A DNA stretch of 42,226 bases from an uncultured Lachnospiraceae bacterium (lineage in GTDB: Bacteria; Bacillota; Clostridia; Lachnospirales; Lachnospiraceae). The notes under the pieces are model-generated. The model did not search any database and was not told where the DNA came from. It saw only the letters and a program-made list of their open reading frames with translations. Made by a program: the position numbers and the translations under genes. Position 1 is the first letter of the stretch. Every line of letters starts with the position of its first letter. Below are positions 1 through 8,021 of the stretch, piece by piece. The stretch spans positions 1-42,226 of the forward strand of contig CAJUJK010000033.1 in NCBI GenBank assembly GCA_910586705.1, in the 5' to 3' direction.

Positions 1-149
1 AATAATTACATTATACCAAATATAGGCGGCGAGATCTACTTTTTCAGCGGCCTCGCATTGGGGGGGTACCCGTAGGTGATGAGGCGCTGGAGGATGTGAG
101 CGGCGGCATGATGTGGAACCATAACGAAACAGGTGGGAAGCGACGGTGA
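1..149 (+). pseudogene. Frame-broken 3' end of an unknown gene
   Basis: An open frame enters from the left edge (reads ...IPNIGGEIYFSGLALGG) and hits a stop at 73-75. A run of seven G (60-66) lies just before it. With one extra G the reading would continue as VPVGDEALEDVSGG and end at the TGA at 147-149. This suggests one gene broken, or phase-switched, at the G tract. The family is not recognised. The tail resembles a double-glycine leader by eye, but the upstream residues do not look like a leader. The fragment is cut by the window edge, so confidence is low. Confidence 0.3.
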
Positions 150-183
150 TGGCTGTGACAATTGCGGCGAGGAGCAGATAAAT

Positions 184-531
184 ATGGAACGGATATTACA
201 TACACTGTTTGATTATCAGCGGTTTGCGAATGACGAGCGGCTCTCGGCGGTGATCGATTATTACCGGACCGCAAAGCAGTTTGGGGAACTGACGGAAGTA
301 TCGGCAGATGATCCGGGAATCGAGGAACAGATTTTGGGAGAGGAAATGCTCTCAAGGCTGGCAGATGCGCTTTCACAGCTCGATAAGAGGGAGCGGGATC
401 TGATTGTTCTGCATTTTTACAGCGGGCATACGCTGAAACTGACAGCAAAGATGATGCATATTTCTTACAGTTATGCGAAACTGATTCACGGGAAAGCGTT
501 ACGGGAACTGCGCAGACTGCTGGAGACGTAG
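184..531 (+). CDS. Sigma-70 region 4-like small DNA-binding protein
   Basis: Small protein of about 115 residues. The C-terminal half (LDKRERDLIVLHFYSGHTL..., then a helix with SYSYAKLIHGKALRELR) looks like the helix-turn-helix of sigma-70 region 4. No convincing region 2 is visible, so it is either a truncated or alternative sigma factor or a sigma-like adaptor. I chose ATG 184 because a GGCGAGGAG ribosome binding site sits just upstream. A GTG at 133 would add 17 unconserved-looking residues. The next gene encodes an RsbW-like ATPase 30 nt downstream, so the pair probably forms a sigma/anti-sigma type switch as in the SigB/SpoIIA systems. No STAS-domain antagonist is visible in the window. 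Confidence 0.65.
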   Translation: MERILHTLFDYQRFANDERLSAVIDYYRTAKQFGELTEVSADDPGIEEQILGEEMLSRLADALSQLDKRERDLIVLHFYSGHTLKLTAKMMHISYSYAKLIHGKALRELRRLLET

Positions 532-561
532 AGAGATGAAGTGTGTGGAGGAGGGAATCGG

Positions 562-969
562 ATGAGAGAGTTGACGATTGACGCGGCAGTCGAGAATATC
601 GAGAAAGTGACGGTTTTTGTGGACGAGCAGCTGGAAATGCTGGAGTGTCCTATGAAGGCGCAGATGCAGATTGATATTGCCATCGACGAGCTGTTTGGGA
701 ATATTGCGCACTATGCTTATAACCCGGAGGTCGGTCCGGCGACGGTCCGGGTGGAAGTGGTGGAGGAGCCGCTTTCCGTGGTGATTACTTTCATAGACAA
801 CGGTGTGCCTTATGATCCGCTGAAAAAGGACGACCCGGATATCACCCTTTCCGCGGAGGAGAGGGAGATCGGCGGGCTTGGCATCTATATGGTCAAAAAG
901 ACGATGGATGAGATTTCTTATGAGTACAATGACGGGCAGAATATTCTGAAAATTAGGAAGCACATTTAA
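562..969 (+). CDS. RsbW/SpoIIAB-like ATP-binding anti-sigma kinase
   Basis: 135 residues, the full length of the HATPase_c_2 (RsbW/SpoIIAB-like) family. The N-box is visible as IDIAIDELFGNIAHYAY, the G1 box as FIDNGVPYDP, and the glycine-rich lid as IGGLGIYMVKKTMD. Members bind ATP and phosphorylate STAS antagonists or sequester sigma factors in the cytoplasm. ATG 562 is preceded by GGAGGAGGG at 547-555, which fixes the start; the frame opens earlier at 541 without such a site. It lies immediately behind the sigma-region-4-like gene and is probably co-transcribed and functionally paired with it. Its real partner cannot be shown from sequence. Confidence 0.85.
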   Translation: MRELTIDAAVENIEKVTVFVDEQLEMLECPMKAQMQIDIAIDELFGNIAHYAYNPEVGPATVRVEVVEEPLSVVITFIDNGVPYDPLKKDDPDITLSAEEREIGGLGIYMVKKTMDEISYEYNDGQNILKIRKHI

Positions 970-1023
970 AATCGCGGTGGCATAAGGGCGTAACACAGGT
1001 TTGCGCCAGAGGAATATGACAGT

Positions 1024-2148
1024 GTGAAAGTACAAAAGAGACATTGCAGGAGCGTTTTTAATCGCGGCGGCGCTTGCTCTGTGCGGCTGCAGCGCGAAGA
1101 GTGAAAGGTCGGAGGATATCGTCGTCCTTTACACAGGCGATGTGCACTGTGCCGTAGATGAAAATACCGGCTGCGCAGGGCTTGCCGCTTATAAAAAGCA
1201 GATGGAGGAAAAGACGCCCTATGTGACGCTTGTGGACTGCGGGGACGCCATACAGGGAGACGCGATCGATCTGGTATCAAAAGGGGAATATCCGGTGCAG
1301 ATAATGAATCGGACAGGCTATGATCTGGCTGTTTTGGGGAATCACGAGTTTGATTATGGGATGGAACGGCTCAGTGCGCTTATCGGGACGGCAACGGCGC
1401 AGTATCTGGGCTGCAATATCCGCTACTCTGGGAACGGGGAAAATGCGCTCTCCGGGGTGAAGCCTTATCAGATTGTGTCATACGGGGATACGGATGTGGC
1501 TTTTATTGGCGTCTGTACGCCGGAAAATATCACAAGCTCCACGCCTGTTTTTTCTGTGATGAGACGGGACAGTTTGTCTATGATTTTTACGGAGGCGGCG
1601 GCATCCGGGCAGACCTTCCGGCAGGAGAGATTACCTGCGGGGATCTGATCGGTGTACATCCTTTCGGAAATACGCTGTGTGTGGCAGAAGTCAGAGGACA
1701 GGATATTCTTGACGCGCTGGAGATGGCAAACCGGGCGGTGCAGGCGGAATATGGAGACGGCGGAAACGCGGTGGGTGAGAACGGCGGATTCTTACAAGTG
1801 TCCGGCATTACATTTACAGTTGATACGACGGTTGCATCCACGGTGGAGACGGATGAAAATGAGATGTTTGTCTCCTGTGGGGATGTGCGCCGGGTGAAGG
1901 ATGTTATGGTGCGGAAAGAGGACGGCAGCTATGAGCCGCTTGATCCCCGGCAGACCAATACGGTGGCATCACAGAATTATCTGATCAAAAGAGGCGGGGA
2001 CGGTCTGAACATGTTTATGGACAAGCCGCTGACGGTTGACGAAGGGCTTGCGGATTATATGATTCTGGAGACTTATATCGCAAATGAGCTCGGTGGCGTG
2101 ATCGGCAGGGAGTACGCCGAACCGCAGGGCAGAATCGCAATTCGGTAA
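1024..2148 (+). pseudogene. Broken 5'-nucleotidase/2',3'-cyclic phosphodiesterase lipoprotein (UshA/YfkN-like)
   Basis: The pieces of a secreted metallophosphatase are spread over two frames. Near the start a lipoprotein signal (FLIAAALALCGCSAK) has no in-frame start codon. GTG 1024 (upstream AGAGGA) is in another frame, consistent with loss of two A in a run at 1027-1033. The metallophosphatase domain follows (VVLYTGDVHCAVDE, GNHEFDYG). The frame changes at a six-T run (1548-1553). The text then passes from YDFYGG straight into GGGIRADLPAGEIT and VHPFGNTL, which belong to the C-terminal 5'-nucleotidase domain. Family members are usually 500 residues or more; the remains code for about 370. 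I infer an internal deletion of roughly 200 residues at a GGCGGC repeat near 1590-1602. An active product is unlikely. Confidence 0.75.
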
Positions 2149-2196
2149 AGTGATAAGTAAGATTATGGATTAAAAATAGTGGTGGAAGAAGGGCTG

Positions 2197-2237
2197 AGGT
2201 TATGTTATACTCGGATATAACATAATCTGGCTTTTTT
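2197..2237 (+). terminator. Rho-independent terminator after the nucleotidase remnant
   Basis: A perfect 10-bp inverted repeat, TTATGTTATA / TATAACATAA (2200-2209 and 2216-2225), has a 6-nt loop. Outer pairs including one G-U extend it to about 13 bp. Six T follow at 2232-2237. The AT-rich stem could also be a protein-binding palindrome upstream of the chemoreceptor gene. Confidence 0.65.
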
Positions 2238-2272
2238 GTGCTGTAAAAAATGCCAAAATCTATCAGACCGTC

Positions 2273-2301
2273 TTGACAAAGTTGAGGCGGTTTATGAATA
2301 G
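2273..2301 (+). promoter_or_regulatory. Putative promoter of the chemoreceptor gene
   Basis: A consensus TTGACA lies at 2273-2278. The -10 region is weak (TATGAA at 2293 with short spacing, or GAATAG at 2296 with 17 bp). It is placed between the terminator and the gene at 2359. Confidence 0.35.
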
Positions 2302-2358
2302 AAAATGCGTGTTTGGGGGAATGCGCGGAACATTTTTAAAACAGGAGGAATAAGGGTT

Positions 2359-3912
2359 ATGGAAGGGAAGGAAAAGAGAAGTCTGACTGCACTTGATGAG
2401 TACATCAACAAGGTGTATGTACTGGTTTTGCTGCTGATACCGGGAGCGTGTCAGTGTGCGGGCATTATGTACACGTTTATGAAGCTGATGGGCTGGATAC
2501 CGCCTGTCTCATGGACGGCGTTACTTATTTTTGACGTGACCTGTCTGATTTATCTGGGGATAGGCATCTATTTCATAAAAACCGGGTTTGAGGACGGTGT
2601 GGTGAAAGCATCCAGTCTGAAAGCCGGAAAGATTTTCGCGGCTGTGATCTTGCTGATCCAGTGGAACTTTATCCAGTATATGGTTCCGGCAGGGGATTTC
2701 TGGGGCTTTGCCTTTTTCTTTGTGGTGCTGACCACATTTTTCCTTGACTATAAGCTGGTTGCGGTGACGTCGGCAGAGATTGTGGTCTCTCTGGTGATTG
2801 CATGGTTTGTAAAAGGGACGGTTCTTTTGCCGGCGCAGGGCGAGATGTTTATTACGAACATAGCTGACAGAGGCGTTTGCTTGAGCCTGTCTCTCCCCAC
2901 TACGGTGCTGTTGACATATCTGATCAACCGTTTCCTTGTTAACGCGAAAAAGGACGAGATGGAGCGCAACAATGAAAAGGTGAGAAATGTGCTTGGCTCC
3001 GTGCAGTCCCTCTCGGAAAGCCTTTTGAGCGCAGGTCAGGCGCTCTCTCAGATATCGGAAAACGAGAGCGCTTCCGTGGAGGAACTTTCAGCTACCAGTG
3101 AGCAGTTACTACAGAGCAGTAACAGGCTGGACGGCAAGACGAGAGAGAGTATGAAAAATCTGAACGAGCTGGACGAGTGGAAGAACGTTGTGGCGGATAA
3201 TGTGGAGAAGGTGGAACAGACTTCCACGGATCTGCTGGATAAAACGAGGGAGAATGAGGAACGTCTCGCGCAGCTGAAGGAGATCAACGGGGACGTTTCC
3301 CGATCCATGGTTGCCACGACGGATGTGGCGCAGAAGCTGTCGGCGGCGGTGGAGCAGATCGGCATGACGCTGAATCTGATCAGTGATATTTCTTCCTCCA
3401 CGAATCTGCTCGCACTGAACGCTTCCATTGAGGCGGCGAGAGCGGGAGAGGCGGGGAAAGGGTTTGCCGTGGTAGCGCAGGAGGTCGGCAATCTGGCGAA
3501 CAGCACGCAGGATTCTCTGGAAGAGGTGGAAAAGGTCATTCAGACAGTGCAGGACAATGTGAAAGAGATTACTTTGTATGTCAATGACAATTCCAAGAAG
3601 CTGGAGAAGCAGAACGAGTATTTCACCCATGTTTATGCGGGCATACAGGATATGACGCGGCTGCTCGGCGTTGCGGCGGATGCGGTGAGCGCCATGGGAG
3701 AGGCGCATCATAAACAGGCGATGGTGATCCAGAATACCGTATCCATCAACAAGGAGATTGCGGATGATATCAGTAACGAGAACACCCAGTTCCAGACGAT
3801 CGACGGCATGGTGGAGAGTAACGTGAGTGATATCGCGGAAATGGCTACGCAGATCAATACCATCAATCAGATGGTGGACGAGATGAACAGTCTCTTGACG
3901 AGGGAAGAATGA
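2359..3912 (+). CDS. Methyl-accepting chemotaxis protein with polytopic membrane sensor
   Basis: 517 residues. The N-terminal 200 residues hold about five to six hydrophobic helices without a large extracytoplasmic domain. A long coiled coil and the conserved MCP signalling tip follow (TNLLALNASIEAARAGEAGK, then GFAVVAQEVGNLA). No HAMP domain is obvious. The protein should sense at or within the membrane and control CheA/CheW; no che or flagellar genes are in the window. Start ATG 2359 is chosen because ACAGGAGG lies about 10 nt upstream. An in-frame ATG at 2305 lacks a ribosome binding site. The stop overlaps the next start (ATGA), so the two are translationally coupled. Confidence 0.9.
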   Translation: MEGKEKRSLTALDEYINKVYVLVLLLIPGACQCAGIMYTFMKLMGWIPPVSWTALLIFDVTCLIYLGIGIYFIKTGFEDGVVKASSLKAGKIFAAVILLIQWNFIQYMVPAGDFWGFAFFFVVLTTFFLDYKLVAVTSAEIVVSLVIAWFVKGTVLLPAQGEMFITNIADRGVCLSLSLPTTVLLTYLINRFLVNAKKDEMERNNEKVRNVLGSVQSLSESLLSAGQALSQISENESASVEELSATSEQLLQSSNRLDGKTRESMKNLNELDEWKNVVADNVEKVEQTSTDLLDKTRENEERLAQLKEINGDVSRSMVATTDVAQKLSAAVEQIGMTLNLISDISSSTNLLALNASIEAARAGEAGKGFAVVAQEVGNLANSTQDSLEEVEKVIQTVQDNVKEITLYVNDNSKKLEKQNEYFTHVYAGIQDMTRLLGVAADAVSAMGEAHHKQAMVIQNTVSINKEIADDISNENTQFQTIDGMVESNVSDIAEMATQINTINQMVDEMNSLLTREE

Positions 3913-4406
3913 TACCTGTTTTACCGTATATGAAATTCACAATCCGTACGGGGAAGACGCCGGAGGAGGTTTTCCACATCATGGAGGAAGCAACGGCAGT
4001 TCGGGACGGACTGATACACTTTTCACCTGACGGGACGGATTTTCTCGGAGAAGTCTGGGAATCGGAGTTTGAGGTGATGCCGGGGCAGCCGTTCGGGGTT
4101 CGTAATTCTTTTCATCCGGTTATTGTGGGGCATATCAGGGCACATGGAAGCGGGACGGCAGTAGATATACATATGCGGCTGCCGTGGGATGCGGTTTTCT
4201 TTTGCGTTGTCTGGTTCGGCTTGACGGGGCTGTATTTTGCGGTCTGCTTTCTCAATCTGATTGTGGGTCATTTGGACGGGTGGAAGGGGATCGCGTCTGC
4301 CGCCGGTTTTATTCTTGTCGGGCAGCTTCTCGCAAGAGGCGGGTTTTACATTCCGGCGAGGAGGGCGAAGCGGAGACTGGAAGAACTGCTGGGGGATCGC
4401 GCATGA
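3909..4406 (+). CDS. Small two-helix membrane protein of unknown function
   Basis: 165 residues, family not recognised. Residues 1-92 are soluble and beta-rich in appearance (KFTIRTGKTPEEVFHIM..., VGHIRAHGSGTAVDIHMRLP). Two hydrophobic segments follow at about 94-117 and 126-146, then a short basic tail (RRAKRRLEELL). The start ATG overlaps the chemoreceptor stop by four bases, and its own TGA overlaps or abuts the start of the AlkD-like gene. It is therefore the middle of a tightly packed unit. A role next to the chemoreceptor is possible but unproven. Confidence 0.8.
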   Translation: MIPVLPYMKFTIRTGKTPEEVFHIMEEATAVRDGLIHFSPDGTDFLGEVWESEFEVMPGQPFGVRNSFHPVIVGHIRAHGSGTAVDIHMRLPWDAVFFCVVWFGLTGLYFAVCFLNLIVGHLDGWKGIASAAGFILVGQLLARGGFYIPARRAKRRLEELLGDRA

Positions 4407-4417
4407 GGGGAGAAGAG

Positions 4418-5107
4418 ATGATCATTGATGAGATCAGAGAAATGCTGTATGCAGAAAAGGATATCGCTTACCGGGATTTTCAAGCGAAGCTGATACCGAC
4501 GATCGACAAAGAAACCGTGATCGGCGTGCGCACGCCCGCGCTTCGGAAGATGGCGAAGCAGTTTGCGAGGCGGGAGGACATCCCTGCATTTCTGGAAGCG
4601 CTTTCCCACAAGTATTTTGAGGAAAACCAGCTTCACGCTTTTATCATAGCGGAGAGGAAAGATTTTGCACAGTGCATGGAGGAACTTACCGCGTTTCTGC
4701 CCTATGTGGATAACTGGGCGACCTGCGACCAGATGTCCCCGAAAGTGTTTAAAAAGCACCGGCAGGAGCTGATGCCTTACATCAGGGAGTGGATTGCTTC
4801 CGGCCAGACCTATACGGTGCGGTTTGGTGTCGGGATGCTGATGGGGCATTTTCTGGACGAGGATTTTGATCTGGCATATCCGCAGATGGTTTCGGAAATC
4901 CGATCAGAGGAATACTATGTCAATATGATGATTGCGTGGTATTTTGCCACGGCGCTGGCGAAGCAGTATGAAGCGGTTCTGCCTTATATAGAGGAAAAGA
5001 GGCTGGAGACCTGGACGCACAATAAGGCGATCCGGAAAGCGGTGGAGAGCTATCGGATTACGCCGGAGCAGAAGGGGTATCTGAAGGGGTTGAAGATTCG
5101 GGGGTAA
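4418..5107 (+). CDS. DNA alkylation repair protein, AlkD-like
   Basis: 229 residues, the normal length of the AlkD/HEAT-like DNA glycosylase family, which removes bulky or cationic alkylated bases (3- and 7-alkylpurines) without base flipping. The active-site pattern known from AlkD, Trp then Asp four residues later, is visible as DNWATCD (W100, D104). A later Trp (W174 in MMIAWYFATAL) matches the third DNA-facing aromatic residue. ATG 4418 has GAGGGGAGAAG upstream. ATG 4403, five codons earlier, overlaps the previous stop and could also be used. It precedes the GNAT gene by only five nucleotides. Confidence 0.88.
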   Translation: MIIDEIREMLYAEKDIAYRDFQAKLIPTIDKETVIGVRTPALRKMAKQFARREDIPAFLEALSHKYFEENQLHAFIIAERKDFAQCMEELTAFLPYVDNWATCDQMSPKVFKKHRQELMPYIREWIASGQTYTVRFGVGMLMGHFLDEDFDLAYPQMVSEIRSEEYYVNMMIAWYFATALAKQYEAVLPYIEEKRLETWTHNKAIRKAVESYRITPEQKGYLKGLKIRG

Positions 5108-5112
5108 ATAGA

Positions 5113-5895
5113 ATGACAAACAAGGAACTCCTCCAAATTGCAATGGAACAGTCCGCTCTGGACATCAACTGCAATGCGGAGGACTTTTTATGTGCGCACC
5201 CGGTGATCGTCAGATCCGGCGTGGGACCGATGGCGCGGAAATACTATAAGGAGCCGATCGCCTGCAATCTGGTTTCCTACGGAAATAATATTGTGGCATC
5301 CGTGCGGGAGGAATACCGGGAGATTGTGGAGGCATATCTTGGGAAATTTGAGTTTTACCACTGTTTTGAGACGCCAAATCTCCACTGGCTGAATGAACGG
5401 ATGCAGCTGTTTGGACAGAAGGTCTGTTTCATGGCGGAGTATTATCTGCCCGATGTGGAAAAACTGCGCGCTCTGCCGTGCGGCTATGAACTGCGGGTCT
5501 TGGAACAGGCAGATTTCCGGGAATTATATAAGCCAGAGTGGGGCAACGCGCTCTGTGAGGACAGGAAGGAACTGGACGTTTTGGGGATCGGCGCCTACGA
5601 CGGCAAAGAACTGATAGGGCTGGCGGGATGTTCCGCGGACTGTGAAACCATGTGGCAGATCGGGGTGGACGTGCTGCCGGCGTATCGGCGGCAGGGCGTG
5701 GCTGCTGCGCTGACGAGCGGTCTTGCCGTGAAGATTCTGGAGAGGGGCATGGTCCCTTTTTACTGCTCGGCATGGTCCAACATCCGCTCGGTGAGGAATG
5801 CGGTGAAGAGCGGGTTTATCCCGGCATGGGTGGAAATGACGGTGAAGCCGGAGAGCGTGGTGGAGGAATTAAACCGGGGAAACTGCGGCGGGTAA
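5113..5895 (+). CDS. GNAT family N-acetyltransferase
   Basis: 260 residues. The C-terminal half carries the acetyl-CoA-binding core: IGVDVLPAYRRQGVAAAL at about residues 183-200 fits the beta4 strand and the Q/R-x-x-G-x-A pyrophosphate loop. A further conserved-looking AWSNIRSVRNAVKSGF segment matches GNAT motif B. The N-terminal 115 residues are a less defined domain found in longer Firmicute GNAT proteins. The substrate is unknown. The gene starts five nucleotides after the AlkD-like gene, with GGGG of the preceding codons as a possible ribosome binding site, so it belongs to the same transcript. Confidence 0.85.
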   Translation: MTNKELLQIAMEQSALDINCNAEDFLCAHPVIVRSGVGPMARKYYKEPIACNLVSYGNNIVASVREEYREIVEAYLGKFEFYHCFETPNLHWLNERMQLFGQKVCFMAEYYLPDVEKLRALPCGYELRVLEQADFRELYKPEWGNALCEDRKELDVLGIGAYDGKELIGLAGCSADCETMWQIGVDVLPAYRRQGVAAALTSGLAVKILERGMVPFYCSAWSNIRSVRNAVKSGFIPAWVEMTVKPESVVEELNRGNCGG

Positions 5896-6034
5896 GGAAA
5901 GCGAAAGCCGGGAATCAGAGAAATCAAGTGTGAAGAAGTAAAATGGGGAAATGTCAGTGGACAGTGAAAACAGAAGAATGAATAATAGAGACGGAAGCGG
6001 TCTGGGGATGGGAAAGAAGGGGATGTGTGCTGTT

Positions 6035-7378
6035 ATGAAAAAGAAACTGTGGAGAAGCGGACGGGCTGCGGCAGGAATTTTCGCTTGCGCGGGCGTGATG
6101 TTTTTGACAGCCTGCGGCGCGGGTGACGGTGCAGGGGAGCGTATACAGACTGCAGAGTCTGCGGCAGACGGTGGGCAGCAGGATGGAAACACGAACACGG
6201 AGGCTGGGGAAAACACAGCTCTCATCGAGACGCCGGAGAAACTTCAGCAGGCGCAGATCAGACACTACTACAGCGGCATTCTGTCACAGGTCATGGCGGC
6301 ATGGCGGCTTCCCGATATGGAACTGGGTGTCGGGACTTCTGCGGATGATACGCTTGACGCGGAAGAGATGGCGAAGAACTGCTTTGCGGTGGCGGATGTG
6401 GATCAGGACGGCAGGGAGGAGCTGTTAGTCAGATGGACGACGACAACTACGGCAGGCAGTCTTGAGGCGGTATACGATTACAACCCGGAAACCGGGGAAT
6501 TGAAAAATGAATTTTGTGCGTATCCTATGCTCACCTATTACGATAACGGCGTCATCAAGGCGGGATGGTCGCACAATCAGGTGCCGCCCGCTGAGTTCTG
6601 GCCCTGCACGTTTTACCAGTATGATCCGGAGAAAAATTTTTATGTGGAAATCGGCTCGCTGAGGGCGTGGGATGACATCGGAGAAGAATGGGATTTTCCG
6701 ACGGAGCGGGATGTGGACGGTGACGGAACCGTGTACGAAATTGTAAAGGCAGGAGAGGAATATTCCGATTATCAGTCTGGTTATGAGGGCTTCCGAATTA
6801 ATCAGGCGGAGGTGGACGAATGGCTTAATGGATTTATGGAGGGCGCGGAGGAGATTTCACCCGTGTACGATCCCATGCAATATGAGTCCTTTGCGGATTT
6901 TACGCCCACGTATTTAAAGATGTTAGCGGAGAAAGCGGGAAGAGAGCGGTCGGATACGTCGGCGGATCTGGGGCTGTTGATTTTGGAGGAAGCCCATTTT
7001 CTCGACGCAGCGCAGACGTTTCTTTCCGAAAAGTATGGAGTGGCAATGGAACATCCCGACCCGGATTTCGAGGAGTGGACGGTGGGATCGAAGGACGGGA
7101 AAGAGCTGTTTACCTTCGAGGCGCTCAACGCGGGGCATATCGGGTATAAGGGGGAAAAGATTGAGGATGTGACGATCTTTGGCATTTATCCGGGCATCAG
7201 CGTGGACGGCGCATGGGAGAAATTGCAGGCTTACGGGTTTTATGCGTCCCCCTACGCGGAGGCGGAGAACTGCCTTATCACCGGGGAGGGCTTCGGCAAT
7301 ATCAGCATCTGGTTTTCCGCGGAGGATGGCGTGGTGACGGATATTGCGGTGGGGCCTTACTGCGCGTTTGCGGGGTGA
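6035..7378 (+). CDS. Secreted lipoprotein of unknown function
   Basis: 447 residues from ATG 6035: a basic start (MKKKLW), a hydrophobic stretch and a lipobox LTAC with lipidated Cys about residue 27. Acidic Asp-rich repeats (VADVDQDGREELLV, ERDVDGDGTVYEI) resemble calcium-binding VCBS/FG-GAP loops. The C-terminal 60 residues (FGIYPGISVDGAWEKLQAYG...) form a separate small domain. The frame is open from ATG 5951, but those extra residues would precede the signal peptide and are probably untranslated; upstream ribosome binding sites are weak, so the exact start is uncertain. It is followed after six nucleotides by a small ORF. No function can be assigned. Confidence 0.8.
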   Translation: MKKKLWRSGRAAAGIFACAGVMFLTACGAGDGAGERIQTAESAADGGQQDGNTNTEAGENTALIETPEKLQQAQIRHYYSGILSQVMAAWRLPDMELGVGTSADDTLDAEEMAKNCFAVADVDQDGREELLVRWTTTTTAGSLEAVYDYNPETGELKNEFCAYPMLTYYDNGVIKAGWSHNQVPPAEFWPCTFYQYDPEKNFYVEIGSLRAWDDIGEEWDFPTERDVDGDGTVYEIVKAGEEYSDYQSGYEGFRINQAEVDEWLNGFMEGAEEISPVYDPMQYESFADFTPTYLKMLAEKAGRERSDTSADLGLLILEEAHFLDAAQTFLSEKYGVAMEHPDPDFEEWTVGSKDGKELFTFEALNAGHIGYKGEKIEDVTIFGIYPGISVDGAWEKLQAYGFYASPYAEAENCLITGEGFGNISIWFSAEDGVVTDIAVGPYCAFAG

Positions 7379-7384
7379 GTATCA

Positions 7385-7612
7385 ATGACCTTCACGGAGT
7401 TTCTGCTTGCCAACGGCGACGAAAATCTTGCCGGGTATGTGGAACGTGTGGATGCTATTGAGAGGATTCCCGATGCCTTTTTCAACCCACTCTGCCAGAC
7501 CTTGCGCACACAGTTTGAAGTGGTTTCCCGATACTGGAGCAGGAACAATCCGCTGTTTATGGCGGATCAGACGGACCGGATGATCGGACTGGCGTTTGAA
7601 AAGAATCAGTAA
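7385..7612 (+). CDS. Small hypothetical protein
   Basis: 75 residues, no recognised family, soluble, with several aromatic residues (DAFFNPLCQTL, VVSRYWSRNNPLF). ATG 7385 lies six nucleotides after the lipoprotein stop with GGGGTGAG just upstream, so it is probably translated from the same mRNA. It could instead be a fragment of a longer ancestral gene. It converges on the minus-strand XRE gene 13 nt away. Confidence 0.5.
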   Translation: MTFTEFLLANGDENLAGYVERVDAIERIPDAFFNPLCQTLRTQFEVVSRYWSRNNPLFMADQTDRMIGLAFEKNQ

Positions 7613-7625
7613 AAAGCATACAGAA

Positions 7626-8000
7626 TCAAAACATATTCGTCACCAGATAGAGCACAAGCACAATCACCGTGCCAAGCACAGCCCAGAGAAAGCCGTTTAT
7701 CGGGAATCTGTTTCGCACAGACGGTTTTCTTTCTGTTGACGGCGCGGTGACAGAAGCTGGCGGCATGATAGGGGCGGTTTCCGGGGCGGAGGATTCTCCC
7801 AGCAGGATGGAATCGGTGCTGATTCCGTAAAGCTTTCCGAGCTGGACGATGTTCTGGATGTCCGGGTTTGAAACACCGCTCTCCCATTTAGAGACGGCTT
7901 GTCTGGAAATATGTAATGTCTCCGCGAGCTGTTCTTGAGACAGACCGGCATTTTTCCGCAGCTGCCGCAGGCGTTCGCTCAATTGGCTATTATCTTTCAT
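7626..8000 (-). CDS. XRE-family regulator with C-terminal membrane helix
   Basis: 124 residues. An N-terminal HTH_3 domain (RLRQLRKNAGLSQEQLAE, then ISRQAVSKWESG; residues about 8-62) is followed by a Pro/Ser/Thr-rich linker and one transmembrane helix (about 102-122, FLWAVLGTVIVLVLYLV). This architecture tethers the DNA-binding domain to the membrane. It starts 21 nt downstream of the CPBP protease gene and is probably co-transcribed with it; regulator and membrane protease may act in one pathway, although no substrate is visible. Confidence 0.88.
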   Translation of the reverse strand: MKDNSQLSERLRQLRKNAGLSQEQLAETLHISRQAVSKWESGVSNPDIQNIVQLGKLYGISTDSILLGESSAPETAPIMPPASVTAPSTERKPSVRNRFPINGFLWAVLGTVIVLVLYLVTNMF

Positions 8001-8021
8001 GGGTTTTCTACTCCTTTTATG

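Noticed and set aside
75..149. Bacteriocin or RiPP precursor with a double-glycine leader
   Set aside because: The residues before DEALEDVSGG are not leader-like, no start codon or export gene is near, and the frame is broken at the G tract.
149..181. Ten-codon ORF before the sigma-like gene
   Set aside because: It is too short, and no ribosome binding site or conservation can be shown.
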